Shown: piece after piece, positions 34,814 to 43,594 of the stretch
Position numbering within the stretch: position 1 is the stretch's first letter
Layout of the letters: each line of letters starts with the position of its first letter
Assembly (NCBI GenBank): GCA_025765615.1
Contig: JAIVFJ010000318.1
Location: 1 to 64,000 of the forward strand
Direction: 5' to 3'
Length of the DNA stretch: 64,000 nt
Origin: Zopfochytrium polystomum
Lineage: Eukaryota; Chytridiomycota; Chytridiomycetes; Chytridiales; Chytridiaceae
Notes under the pieces: model-generated
The model's input: the letters and a program-made list of their open reading frames with translations, nothing else
Database searches by the model: none
Told to the model about the DNA's origin: nothing
Position numbers and translations under genes: made by a program

Positions 34814-35380
34814 GGCTGTGGGTGTTGCCTTTTATGCGCCAAGCTGAAGGAAAGATTGCTGAGCTAATCGCGGCTGTCCCTTGGACGCGGAAAAATTCGT
34901 AAAGAGGGAGGTGTCTTTCCCCTCAGCACTATCATCTGCTCTGTTTTCCCGGCGATCCGAGCGCCGCATCGGACGGTGCCGTGCACCCCACCAAAACTTC
35001 ACAGCGCGAGCGACTGTCGCATCGATCAAACAAGTCTGCGTCTGATTTTTCCTCTTTCGATCCGCAATTCGCTGACGGACTCGGTCTCGACCAACGTCGC
35101 CTGATTGCACACATTATGAACTGTGGGAACAGTAGGAAGCACAGTTATCTGCATTCGAACCGTGCGTACATGATCCGTCCGACACCACCCCACGAATGTT
35201 TCACTCACCTTCGCATCGATAGAATCAGCCAGACCGAGTCTCCATGGATCCAAGACGCCTGATCGCACAAGTCGATGAAATCTGCCATTGTGCGGACTTT
35301 TCACACTATTCATTCAATTTTGGCAGTTTGCCACATAGCCGGTATCAGCATAAGCCGTCATTGATCGCATCCTCGCGCTG
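34814..35380. other. Interval with no supported gene
   Basis: Only short unrelated frames are seen between the ABCC fragment and the ankyrin gene. No repeat or motif stands out. Confidence 0.3.
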
Positions 35381-35399
35381 GCGATGCGGCTGAACGACT

Positions 35400-35957
35400 G
35401 CGAGGTAGAGTGGTGGGACGACGCGCTGCTCAGGCTAGCCGACGCCGCGCTCCCTTCGGCTGCTGCTCGACTCTGGCTCGTGATCGAGAGCCTGGACTGG
35501 ATGCTCCAGCACACGGCAATGACTGGCAACGCGGCGTCCTCGAGGCTCTCTTGGACCGGTTCGAAGTATCGCATGGTTGCTTGGACGCTGCGTTGTGGAG
35601 CGCTGTCAAGGGTAACGAGGCCACGTTGGCTATTCTTCTCAAGGCTGGAATATCGTACCTCGCGGTGGTAGCTGTCGTTCAGGCTTGGACAAGGATACGT
35701 TAATGTTCGTCTGGCGCGAGGCGGCCCTGTGCTGGACTATCAAACGGAGCTTTTCTGTGCAGCAGTGTTAGGTGGAACTGACTGACTTGAAGCAAGAGGC
35801 ACAAGACGGACCTGAGCCTACTGTCAGTTATTGTTCTCACAATGCCCATAGAAATGCAGGCCTACTACAATTTCTTCTGGCCAGATACGATGCTTGCCTA
35901 GCAGGCATCCGTGAAGAAGCAATGACTGAATTGTCTGAGACACTGCTTCGGGCTGTC
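35400..35957 (+). pseudogene. Ankyrin-repeat gene, 5' part (interrupted)
   Basis: Ankyrin-like segments: GVLEALLDRFEVSHGCLDAALWSAVKGNEATLAILLKAG and NAGLLQFLLARYDACLAGIREEA, the latter in a frame that ends ETLLRAV at the Ty3 insertion point. The frames are already shifted relative to each other before the insertion, so the gene was damaged or this is a multi-exon gene. The right-hand part resumes at 41276. Confidence 0.55.
35953..35957. repeat. Target-site duplication, left copy
   Basis: CTGTC directly precedes the 5' LTR, and the same five bases follow the 3' LTR at 41271-41275. A 5-bp duplication is usual for Ty3/gypsy integration. Confidence 0.9.
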
Positions 35958-36320
35958 TGTTATGAATCACCCTCTGGAAACCTCTGGAACCTTCTAGAAC
36001 ATTCCTTCATGGAACCTTGTGGAACCTTCTGGAACCTTCTGGAACCTTCTAGAACTTTCCTTCATGGAACCTTGTGGAACCTTCTGGAACCTTCTTTGCT
36101 TTCCTGACTTGTCTTGTTGTCATTGGTATCATTGGTATCATTGTATTACTAATTGCTCTTTCTGGAACCTTCTTTGAGTCTTGACAAGGAAGACTCTCAA
36201 AAGGTATAAAAGGGGGATGGGGGACCTGTCCCATCCCTCAAGTGAATTATTGTTTCCAATACAATCATCACTCCTCTCAGTTCCTTGTCTGCCTTGTCCT
36301 GTCCTGCCCTGTTCCTGACA
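35958..36320 (+). repeat. 5' LTR with heat-shock elements and TATA box
   Basis: Begins TGTTATG and ends CCTGACA. The U3 part holds several runs of alternating GAA and TTC triplets at 5-bp steps. A TATAAA box is at 36205-36210. The likely RNA start is near 36240 (AAGTGAATTAT), about 30-35 bp downstream. It has no CpG dinucleotide. Confidence 0.95.
35987..36172 (+). promoter_or_regulatory. Heat-shock element arrays in U3
   Basis: Perfect nGAAnnTTCn alternation: four units at 35987-36004; eight consecutive units at 36022-36059; four units at 36077-36094, preceded by a GAA/TTG pair; and three units at 36160-36172. Established knowledge: three or more alternating GAA/TTC units at 5-bp spacing bind trimeric HSF. 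The array lies just upstream of the TATA box and is repeated in the 3' LTR (+4950 bp). Confidence 0.8.
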
Positions 36321-36322
36321 TC

Positions 36323-36333
36323 ATAATTCACTT
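36323..36333 (+). other. Primer-binding site, self-priming type
   Basis: ATAATTCACTT starts 2 bp after the 5' LTR and is the exact reverse complement of AAGTGAATTAT at 36240-36250, the predicted 5' end of the element's own RNA. No match to the 3' end of initiator tRNA-Met (TGGTAGC...) is present. This fits Tf1-type self-priming. Confidence 0.75.
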
Positions 36334-36360
36334 CACCCTCTCCCACTACTCTCTGCCATC

Positions 36361-37272
36361 ATGTCTGACCCAAACAACACCTTCCCTGATGCAACTGCCT
36401 TCCAAGCCTTGATGGACCATTTGCAAGCCCTTTCAAGACAGACACACCAACTTCAAGAACAAGTCCTTCACCAGCAGCACCAGCTTCAACAACAAGAACA
36501 TCAAGCTCTTCCCCTGCCCCAAGCCAACCAAGCAAGAGAGCCCAAGGTTCCCAGCCCTGACAAGTTCACTGGGCTGGCCAAAGACCTTAGGAACTTTATG
36601 GCCACTGTGGAGAATGTCATCCTTCTCCAACCTTCAAGATTTCCCAGTGAGCAAGTCAAGGTTCTTTTCACAAGCACCCTCCTGTCTGGTCAAGCTCAAT
36701 CATGGTACAGATCTCTCCCAAGCACACCCACCACCCTGCAAGAGCTCTGGGAGGGGCTGGAAGCTACCTTTGGTGACCCCTACGCATCTTGGACAGCAAG
36801 ATCCAAGCTCAAGCATATCAAGCAAGGAAAGCAATCTTGTGTGGCCTACACCAACCAATTCAAGCAACTAGCCAGAGACTCTGGATACAATGATGCAGCT
36901 CTGATGGAGCTGTACCATGATGGTCTCCATGAGTCTATCCAAGACATGCTCTCCCAGTCTCTGCACATCCCTGAGACCTTGGAAGAGTACATTCTCCTTG
37001 CCATCAAGATTGACAACAGACTCTACTCCAAGAGGCTGAAGCAAAGACAAGTAGGAACTACATCAAGACCTACCCCAGTTCCTCAAGCTCTTACAGTTCC
37101 TGAACCCATGCAAGTGGATGCAGTTGAGACACTTCCCAAGGGTCCTCTGAGCCAAGAGGAGAAAGCAAGGAGGGCCCAGCAGGGACTGTGTTTTTACTGT
37201 GGCTCCAAGGAGCATGCTGTCAAGGACTGCCCAAGGAAGAAGCACCCAAACTCCCAGGTCCAGGCTCACTGA
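36361..37272 (+). CDS. gag: Gag of Ty3/gypsy element
   Basis: 303 aa from ATG 36361, 40 bp after the LTR. A Gln/His-rich coiled-coil N-terminus (QTHQLQEQVLHQQ) precedes a retrotrans_gag-type core (PDKFTG, VLFTSTLLSGQAQSWY, FGDPYASWTARSKL, YTNQFKQLARD). It ends with a CCHC zinc knuckle, CFYCGSKEHAVKDC (C-x2-C-x4-H-x4-C), near residue 277. The last 85 bp overlap pol, which lies in the -1 frame. Gag packages the RNA into virus-like particles. Confidence 0.95.
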   Translation: MSDPNNTFPDATAFQALMDHLQALSRQTHQLQEQVLHQQHQLQQQEHQALPLPQANQAREPKVPSPDKFTGLAKDLRNFMATVENVILLQPSRFPSEQVKVLFTSTLLSGQAQSWYRSLPSTPTTLQELWEGLEATFGDPYASWTARSKLKHIKQGKQSCVAYTNQFKQLARDSGYNDAALMELYHDGLHESIQDMLSQSLHIPETLEEYILLAIKIDNRLYSKRLKQRQVGTTSRPTPVPQALTVPEPMQVDAVETLPKGPLSQEEKARRAQQGLCFYCGSKEHAVKDCPRKKHPNSQVQAH

Positions 37273-40200
37273 GGGGCAATTCCCTGGACCCTCCTCCAAG
37301 CTGCCCCTGTTTCATCACCACCACCAGCACCACAAACACCTCAGATTCCAAGCCCCACCAACTCACCATGGATGTCAAGATTCAACTCTCACCCAAGTCA
37401 ACCATCACAACCAAGGCCCTTATAGACTCTGGATCATCCTGCAACATCATTGATGCCACCCTTGCCAAGTCTTGTGCCATTCCTACGATCAAGAAATCCA
37501 CACCCCTCAAGGTCCACTTTGCCAATCATGCTCTGTTCAAGGAAATCAGCCATGAAACCAAGCTAAACCTCCACATCCAAGACTTTCCACCATCCATGGT
37601 CAATCTGGAAGTATTGGATCTTGGCTCACCCACATTCTCTGTCATCCTGGGATTACCATGGCTGCAAACCCAGAACCCTGCCATTGATTGGGTCACTGGT
37701 CAAGTCCAACCTCCACCAATCGGAACAGTCACCCAAAACTCAAGTCAAGCCCCCAAGTCTCATGCTCTCAAGCCCTTGATTCAAGATTCACAGCCAGCCA
37801 AGACTCAAGTTCCACAGTTCACAGTTCACAGTCAAGATTCAAGTAGAGCTCATAGAGCTCACAGTCATGGCCATGACTCTTGTTCACAGAACCCACAGTC
37901 AAAGATTCAAGTACCACAGTTCACAGTCCACATTCAAGATTCAAGTTCCACAGCTCACAGTCTTTGCCAAGAACAGAACTCTCAGTCAAAGATTCAAGAA
38001 TCACAGTTCCCAGTCAAGAATTCAAGCCCCACTGCTGAGGAGCACAACAACCTGGACCCATCAGACCTTTTGCTGGCATCCAAGCTACCAAAAGAATATC
38101 TCCCTTATGCTGATGTGTTTTCCAAGACCAAGGCAGACCTGCTACCAGCTCAGAGGCCTTATGACTGTGAAATCCCACTCAAGGATGAAACTTGCAGCCC
38201 ACCTTTCAAGCCACTGTACCACCTCTCTCCACCAGAAGCCAAGGCCCTCCAAGAATACATTGAAGAAATGCTGAACAAGGGATTCATCCAACCTTCCAAG
38301 TCACCAGCTGGAGCTCCCATCTTTTTTGTCAAGAAGAAGGATGGGGGACTGAGACCCTGTGTGGACTACAGAGATCTCAATGAGATGACAGTCAAGAACC
38401 GCTATCCACTGCCTCTCATCTCTGAATTACTGGACAAACTGAGCCATGCAAGGATATTTTCCAAGATTGACCTCAGAGGTGCCTACAATTTGGTCAGAAT
38501 TAAGCCCCAGGATCAATGGAAGACTGCCTTCAGATGCAAATACGGTCACTTTGAGTACTTGGTTATGCCCTTTGGACTTACCAATGCTCCAGCTATTTTC
38601 CAAGGCATGATGAATGACATCTTCAGGGATATTCTGGACCTTTTTGTCATTGTCTACCTGGATGATATCCTGGTATTTTCGTCCGACACTGCAAGCCATA
38701 TGGGACATGTCAAGACTGTCTTGGAGAGACTCAGACAGCATCACCTCTATGCAAAGCTGGAGAAGTGTGAATTCCACAAGACCTCCATTGAGTTTTTGGG
38801 GTTCATTGTGTCTGACAAAGGGATCTCCATGGCACCAGACAAGATCCAAACTATTCTTGAATGGAAGGCTCCAAATTCCATCAAGGATGTTCAAAGCTTC
38901 CTTGGATTTTGCAACTTCTACAGAACCTTCATTGCCAACTATTCTGCCATAGCCAAGCCTCTCACTGATCTCACCAAGAAGACCACCAAGTTTGAATGGA
39001 CCCCAGCAGCAGAGCAAGCCTGGCTAGCTCTTAAGACAGCAACCACAAGTGCACCACTCCTTAAGCATGTGGATCCCCTGCTTCCCTTCACCTTGGAAAC
39101 TGATGCCTCAGACTATGCCCTTGGCGCTGTTCTGTCCCAGCCAAGCTCTCAGGACCCCTCTGCTCCTCTGCATCCAGTGGCATATTACTCCAGGAAGCTG
39201 AACAGTGCTGAGTGTAACTACACAGTCCATGACAAGGAGTTGCTTGCAATTGTGGAAGCATTCAAATTCTGGAGACACTACTTGGCTGGTTCTAAAGGCA
39301 TCTCTGTCTATTCTGATCACAAGAACCTCACCTTCTTCAGGGCAAGGAGGTTGCTCAAGCAGAGGCATGCCAGGTGGGCTGAACTGCTCTCTGAGTATGA
39401 CTTTAAGCTGTGCTATTCTCCTGGCCACCTTAACACTGTGGCTGATGCCCTGTCAAGAAGAACAGACCTTGCACCTGAAGGGGGAGATGGTTTCACCCCA
39501 CCATCCAAGACACACCTTTCATTGCTTCCTGACAGTGTGTGGGCCCATGCTATTTCCAAGGACCCCAAGCCTCACAAGATTCAAATCAGCCAAGAAGAGG
39601 AAAAACTTGAGATACTCAAGACAAGGCATGATGCAGCAACAGCTGGACACCCAGGAGAGCACAAGACATATGAGCTTGTTTCCAGAGACTTCTACTGGCC
39701 AGGCATGAGGAAGTACATCAAGAACTATGTCAGCAGCTGTGAAACCTGTCAAAGAAACAAATCCAGCAGACACAAGCCCTATGGACTTCTGGAGCCCCTC
39801 CCAATTGCCATCAGCCCTTGGTCATCAATATCCATGGACTTCATTGTGAAACTGCCCCCATCCCATGGATTTGACTCTATCCTTGTTGTCATCTGCAGAA
39901 GGACAAAGTTGGCCCATTTCATCCCCTGCACTGAGAATATAGATGCACAAGGAACAGCAGACCTGTTTTTGCAGCACATATTCAGGCTCCATGGGCTGCC
40001 TCAGTCAATCGTCAGTGACAGAGGACCACAGTTCAGATCTCAATTTTGGAAAGCACTCACAGCAGCCCTTGGAATCAAGTCTCAACTGTCAACTGCTTAT
40101 CACCCTCAGACTGATGGACAAACAGAAAGAACAAACCAGACTCTGGAGCAGTATTTGAGGTGCTATGTCAGCTATCAACAGGATGATTGGCCCACCCTCC

Positions 40201-40907
40201 TTCCACTGGCAGAATTTGCTCTCAACAATTCTCTCCACTCAAGCACCCAGCTATCTCCTTTCTTTGCAACCTATGGCTTCAATCCAAGAGGAGATCTTCT
40301 GGGACAAGAGACCCTATCCAATGTCCAAGCTCCTGCTGCGGCTTCACACTTACATAAGCTCAAGATCATCAACTCCTTCCTGGACTCCACCCTGAAGCAA
40401 GCCCAAGAAGATGCCTCAAGATTTGCCAACACTCACAGAATGGACCATGACCTTGCTGTGGGTCAGCAAGTTTGGCTTCTGAGGAAGAACTTGCAGACCA
40501 AAAGACCAAGTCCCAAGCTAGACAACCTCAAGTTGGGTCCTTTCAAGATCTTGGAGCAAATCAATCCAGTCACCTTCAAGCTGGATCTCCCTGCATCCAT
40601 GAAGATCCACCCAGTTTTCCATGTCAGCCTTTTAGAGAAGTTTGTGGCCAATTCCATTCCAGGCAGAGTTGTTCCTCCTCCTCCTCCAGTTGAGGTAGAA
40701 GGTGAAGAGGAATTTGAGGTTGAACAAATCTTGGATGCCAAGTGGTTTGGAAGAACACTCAAGTTCCTTGTTAAGTGGAAAGGTTACTCAGATGCTGACA
40801 ACACCTGGGAACCTGAGTCAAACCTCACTCACTGCCAAGACCTTCTGCTCAAGTTCAAGACCAGGTACCCCACCAAGTTGCAGAAGAGGCCTAAAAGGGG
40901 GAGATGA
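37188..40907 (+). CDS. pol: Pol of Ty3/gypsy element: PR-RT-RH-IN-chromodomain
   Basis: The frame is open from within gag (about 37188, no usable ATG there) to TGA 40905-40907, so it is probably made as a Gag-Pol fusion by -1 frameshifting. Order: aspartic protease (IDSGSS near residue 80); RT with YRDLNEMTVKNRYPLP, IDLRGAYN, FGLTNAPAIFQ and the catalytic YLDD near 490; RNase H (ETDASDYALGAVLSQ near 635); integrase with an HHCC zinc site (GHPGEH...CETC) and DDE residues (MDFIVK, SDRGPQF, QTDGQTERTNQ); and a chromodomain (FEVEQILDAK, LVKWKGY, NTWEPESNL) near 1175-1230. Chromodomains guide integration to marked chromatin. All catalytic residues are present. Confidence 0.96.
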   Translation: MFLLWLQGACCQGLPKEEAPKLPGPGSLRGNSLDPPPSCPCFITTTSTTNTSDSKPHQLTMDVKIQLSPKSTITTKALIDSGSSCNIIDATLAKSCAIPTIKKSTPLKVHFANHALFKEISHETKLNLHIQDFPPSMVNLEVLDLGSPTFSVILGLPWLQTQNPAIDWVTGQVQPPPIGTVTQNSSQAPKSHALKPLIQDSQPAKTQVPQFTVHSQDSSRAHRAHSHGHDSCSQNPQSKIQVPQFTVHIQDSSSTAHSLCQEQNSQSKIQESQFPVKNSSPTAEEHNNLDPSDLLLASKLPKEYLPYADVFSKTKADLLPAQRPYDCEIPLKDETCSPPFKPLYHLSPPEAKALQEYIEEMLNKGFIQPSKSPAGAPIFFVKKKDGGLRPCVDYRDLNEMTVKNRYPLPLISELLDKLSHARIFSKIDLRGAYNLVRIKPQDQWKTAFRCKYGHFEYLVMPFGLTNAPAIFQGMMNDIFRDILDLFVIVYLDDILVFSSDTASHMGHVKTVLERLRQHHLYAKLEKCEFHKTSIEFLGFIVSDKGISMAPDKIQTILEWKAPNSIKDVQSFLGFCNFYRTFIANYSAIAKPLTDLTKKTTKFEWTPAAEQAWLALKTATTSAPLLKHVDPLLPFTLETDASDYALGAVLSQPSSQDPSAPLHPVAYYSRKLNSAECNYTVHDKELLAIVEAFKFWRHYLAGSKGISVYSDHKNLTFFRARRLLKQRHARWAELLSEYDFKLCYSPGHLNTVADALSRRTDLAPEGGDGFTPPSKTHLSLLPDSVWAHAISKDPKPHKIQISQEEEKLEILKTRHDAATAGHPGEHKTYELVSRDFYWPGMRKYIKNYVSSCETCQRNKSSRHKPYGLLEPLPIAISPWSSISMDFIVKLPPSHGFDSILVVICRRTKLAHFIPCTENIDAQGTADLFLQHIFRLHGLPQSIVSDRGPQFRSQFWKALTAALGIKSQLSTAYHPQTDGQTERTNQTLEQYLRCYVSYQQDDWPTLLPLAEFALNNSLHSSTQLSPFFATYGFNPRGDLLGQETLSNVQAPAAASHLHKLKIINSFLDSTLKQAQEDASRFANTHRMDHDLAVGQQVWLLRKNLQTKRPSPKLDNLKLGPFKILEQINPVTFKLDLPASMKIHPVFHVSLLEKFVANSIPGRVVPPPPPVEVEGEEEFEVEQILDAKWFGRTLKFLVKWKGYSDADNTWEPESNLTHCQDLLLKFKTRYPTKLQKRPKRGR
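40893..40907 (+). other. Polypurine tract
   Basis: AAAAGGGGGAGATGA lies directly before the 3' LTR and includes the pol stop codon TGA. It would prime plus-strand synthesis. Confidence 0.8.
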
Positions 40908-41270
40908 TGTTATGAATCACCCTCTGGAAACCTCTGGAACCTTCTAGAACATTCCTTCATGGAACCTTGTGGAACCTTCTGGAACCTTCTGGAACCTTCT
41001 AGAACTTTCCTTCATGGAACCTTGTGGAACCTTCTGGAACCTTCTTTGCTTTCCTGACTTGTCTTGTTGTCATTGGTATCATTGGTATCATTGTATTACT
41101 AATTGCTCTTTCTGGAACCTTCTTTGAGTCTTGACAAGGAAGACTCTCAAAAGGTATAAAAGGGGGATGGGGGACCTGTCCCATCCCTCAAGTGAATTAT
41201 TGTTTCCAATACAATCATCACTCCTCTCAGTTCCTTGTCTGCCTTGTCCTGTCCTGCCCTGTTCCTGACA
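40908..41270 (+). repeat. 3' LTR
   Basis: 363 bp, with no difference from the 5' LTR found in a base-by-base reading, which indicates very recent insertion. Followed by the target duplication CTGTC (41271-41275). Confidence 0.95.
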
Positions 41271-41275
41271 CTGTC

Positions 41276-42243
41276 GGAATTGCCCCAAATGTGAAGATGG
41301 CTGAACTCCTCGTGCAAAAAGGCGGAGATGTTCAGTATTTGGACAGCCAGCCTCTGTTATTTTTGCATCATAGGGTAATCTCGAAATATTTAACTGCTTC
41401 TGGATCATGGTGCATCTGTGACAGGCAAAGAAAATGGCTTTGTTGCAGCAGGGATGCTGCGCTGTTAAAGTTTTTGCTGGATACTTTAAGTCTGCCAGAA
41501 AACTTGCAGGATGCTGGATATTGGGCTGATCTAGAGCTGTCTCTGCCATATGCTGTTTCTGACAGCAACTCTGATTTGGTGCAACTACTGATTGACATTG
41601 GAGTGGACGTATCAGTTCTGGATGCTGATACTCCTTGCAGCAGTGAACAAGAAATTCATCAAACCTGTGGTGCTCGAACTAGAGCATGAAGCTTGGAAGA
41701 ATATGTCATTCTTCGACCAATGCCTGTGGAAGCCGCAGGTGAAGCAGGAGACTTGTCTGTCGTGCAATGGATATTTGGCCTTGCAGATGCAAAAGGCCAC
41801 AGGCTTCACCTGGACTTGGCAGTTGTCCGAGCTGCAACGCAGGCACAATGAGATTGTTCATCACCTTTATAGCTTGGAGCTGATTGTCAATTTGAAAATG
41901 GTGTTCTCCTTAAAATTGTGGTGAAGAATAGTAATCTGGATCTGCTGGGTTTGTGCCAGCAGCGTGGAGCGGCAATGTCAACCAGCTGATGCCAGCTGTT
42001 GAATCAATATCGCCGGAACGGCTGCACCTCATTTTCAAATCAGCTCCTTCCACGCACGAGGATTTGAACTTGGTGCTCATTACGGCAGAAGGCAATTTCG
42101 ATATCAGGATGGTGCAAGCCTTGATTGAGCGAGGAGCTGAGGTTTGTGCAGATGATGACAAAAGTGCGCAGGCTTCTTGCCAAAGGAGCCGATATTTTAT
42201 CCAACCTCAACGAAACTATTCAGGCAGCAAGGTTGTCGCGTGA
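41276..42243 (+). pseudogene. Ankyrin-repeat gene, 3' part (interrupted)
   Basis: Continues the gene cut by the Ty3 element: with one CTGTC copy removed the frame runs from LLRAV into GIAPNVKMAELLVQKGGDV without a break. Further ankyrin-like pieces are DAALLKFLLDTLSLP, DLVQLLIDIGVDVSVLDADT, and after a frame change NLVLITAEGNFDIRMVQALIERGAEV. Stops and shifts between the pieces suggest decay or unrecognised introns. Confidence 0.55.
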
Positions 42244-42433
42244 TGGAGAAATCCAAAAAAAAAGACTCGAGATCACCTGAAACGAGTAGGGTTGCATTCA
42301 CATGGCTTGCAAATCGACTTTTGAAGAGATTCAAAAGTCAAAGAACAGCGAAATAAACGCCTTCGATTTGTTACCAGTGCTGTTCATTTGGTAGCCACTC
42401 TTCCACTGAAAAATTACTAGAAAGAGATTACAG

Positions 42434-42542
42434 AGGTTGATTTTTAACTTTGACACCGAAGGCATTCTGGGAGCTGCCGCCATTTGTGCTGTCGTTGGCG
42501 GTAAGATGCTCTGTTGCTGGCGAGATGGAATGAACTATGAAC
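42434..42542 (+). repeat. 109-bp dispersed repeat, copy B
   Basis: Same orientation as copy A at 34239-34347; together they bracket the Ty3 element and the ankyrin gene, about 8.2 kb apart. The rest of 42244-42617 shows nothing recognisable. Confidence 0.85.
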
Positions 42543-42617
42543 AACGCAGCGCAGGTCTAGCGCTTCTTTCCTCAAATATTACCACGATTGCCCCGACGCT
42601 GACAAACTTTTCCGTTA

Positions 42618-43430
42618 TGGCTTACTTCATCGAGCGACCACGCACACCCATCAGAAGAGCAACCGGTAGTGCACGCTTTCCCCACTCCTCTGATTCACTT
42701 ATCCTCCTGCAATCAAGCAAACAATATTAACAAGTGCTTTTATTCTTTGTTCACACCACCCAACCCCAACACCGTTGGAACTCCCAGGAAAACGCGCCGA
42801 AGGCGATCCGATGCACAAAGACTCTGAACCCATCTGGGACTATGGCTACCGCGATCCGCAGATCACGAGCACGACGACCGCCGCGGCCGACTACTCGGTC
42901 AAGCGCGTCGACCCGCGCGCGCGGCCGCAGCGCAGGATCATTTTCGGGTCGTTCGGGGCCGGCGAGGATCACGTCCGGTTCCTGAACTTTCCGGACGCGG
43001 ACGTTGTGTTTAAGAGGCGGGCAAAGGTCGCGGGCGGCGGCGGTGCGACGGCTGCTGGGGAAGGCGGTGCTGGTGGCGGTGCGGTTGCGGCGGGTGCAAA
43101 GGGCAGACGGAGGGAAGAGTTGAGTGATGTGCTAATTTTGAGACGTATCGCAGTTGCATTTGATCTGAAAGGTTTTCGAGGACAGGGAGTCTATTAGGCT
43201 AACGTCGACGCACAAGAAGCATTTCGCCGCCGGTGGGTTCGTGTTGGACAGCAGTCTTTCTGCAGCGGCGGCAGGGAAGCCTGCAGGGCTGCCAACTCCA
43301 AAGGTTCGCCAGACATTTTCGGCGCCTATCCAGTTTCTATCTCACATTTGGTTGTGCTTAGAGCGAGGCTCTGTTCACTGTTGCATCGTCCACGCTTTTG
43401 GATACCATCAAGGCCGCACAGCGACGGTAG
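42618..43430 (+). CDS. Hypothetical protein, multi-exon
   Basis: ATG 42618 opens MAYFIERPRTPIRRATG (exon 42618-42666); exon 2 from 42788 continues KRAEGDPMHKDSEPIWDYGYRD, then TTTAAADYSVKRVDPRARP, IIFGSFGAGEDHVRFLNFPDADVVFKRR and a Gly/Ala-rich stretch. An intron lies between about 43119 and 43181 with unclear borders; then DRESIRLTSTHKKHFAAGGFVLDSS up to 43303, and a last exon 43362-43430 ending TLLDTIKAAQRR. The small size and short conserved-looking motifs resemble microtubule/axoneme inner proteins, but I do not recognise the family. Confidence 0.5.
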
Positions 43431-43594
43431 TTGTGAGAGGGTGATCGTGCGAGAGGAGTTTATGAACGTCAAGTTAGAGGGAAAGTCACAAAAATATATG
43501 CAGAGTATTTTTTTGATGTGGGTGGCTTCTCGTTCCCTTCGACCCGTCGACTCCAAACAAAATCTGTCGCTGCGCGCGAAAGACGTCCCAAGAC

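Larger units (their letters stand above)
35958..41270 (+). mobile_element. Complete Ty3/gypsy chromodomain LTR retrotransposon (5313 bp)
   Basis: Intact element: 363-bp LTRs (35958-36320, 40908-41270) that are identical by eye, TG...CA ends, a 5-bp target duplication (CTGTC), PBS at 36323-36333, gag at 36361-37272, pol to 40907, and a polypurine tract abutting the 3' LTR. A C-terminal chromodomain places it among chromoviruses. Both frames are open over their full length. It inserted into an ankyrin-repeat gene in the same orientation. Base composition differs sharply from the host: only about 10 CpG in the whole element, and Arg is coded almost solely by AGA/AGG. Confidence 0.97.

Noticed and set aside
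36001..36100. GGAACCTTCT repeats of the LTR as a plain tandem repeat
   Set aside because: The spacing fits heat-shock elements exactly and persists through base changes (TTCTAGAAC, GAACTTTCC), so I treat it as regulatory.
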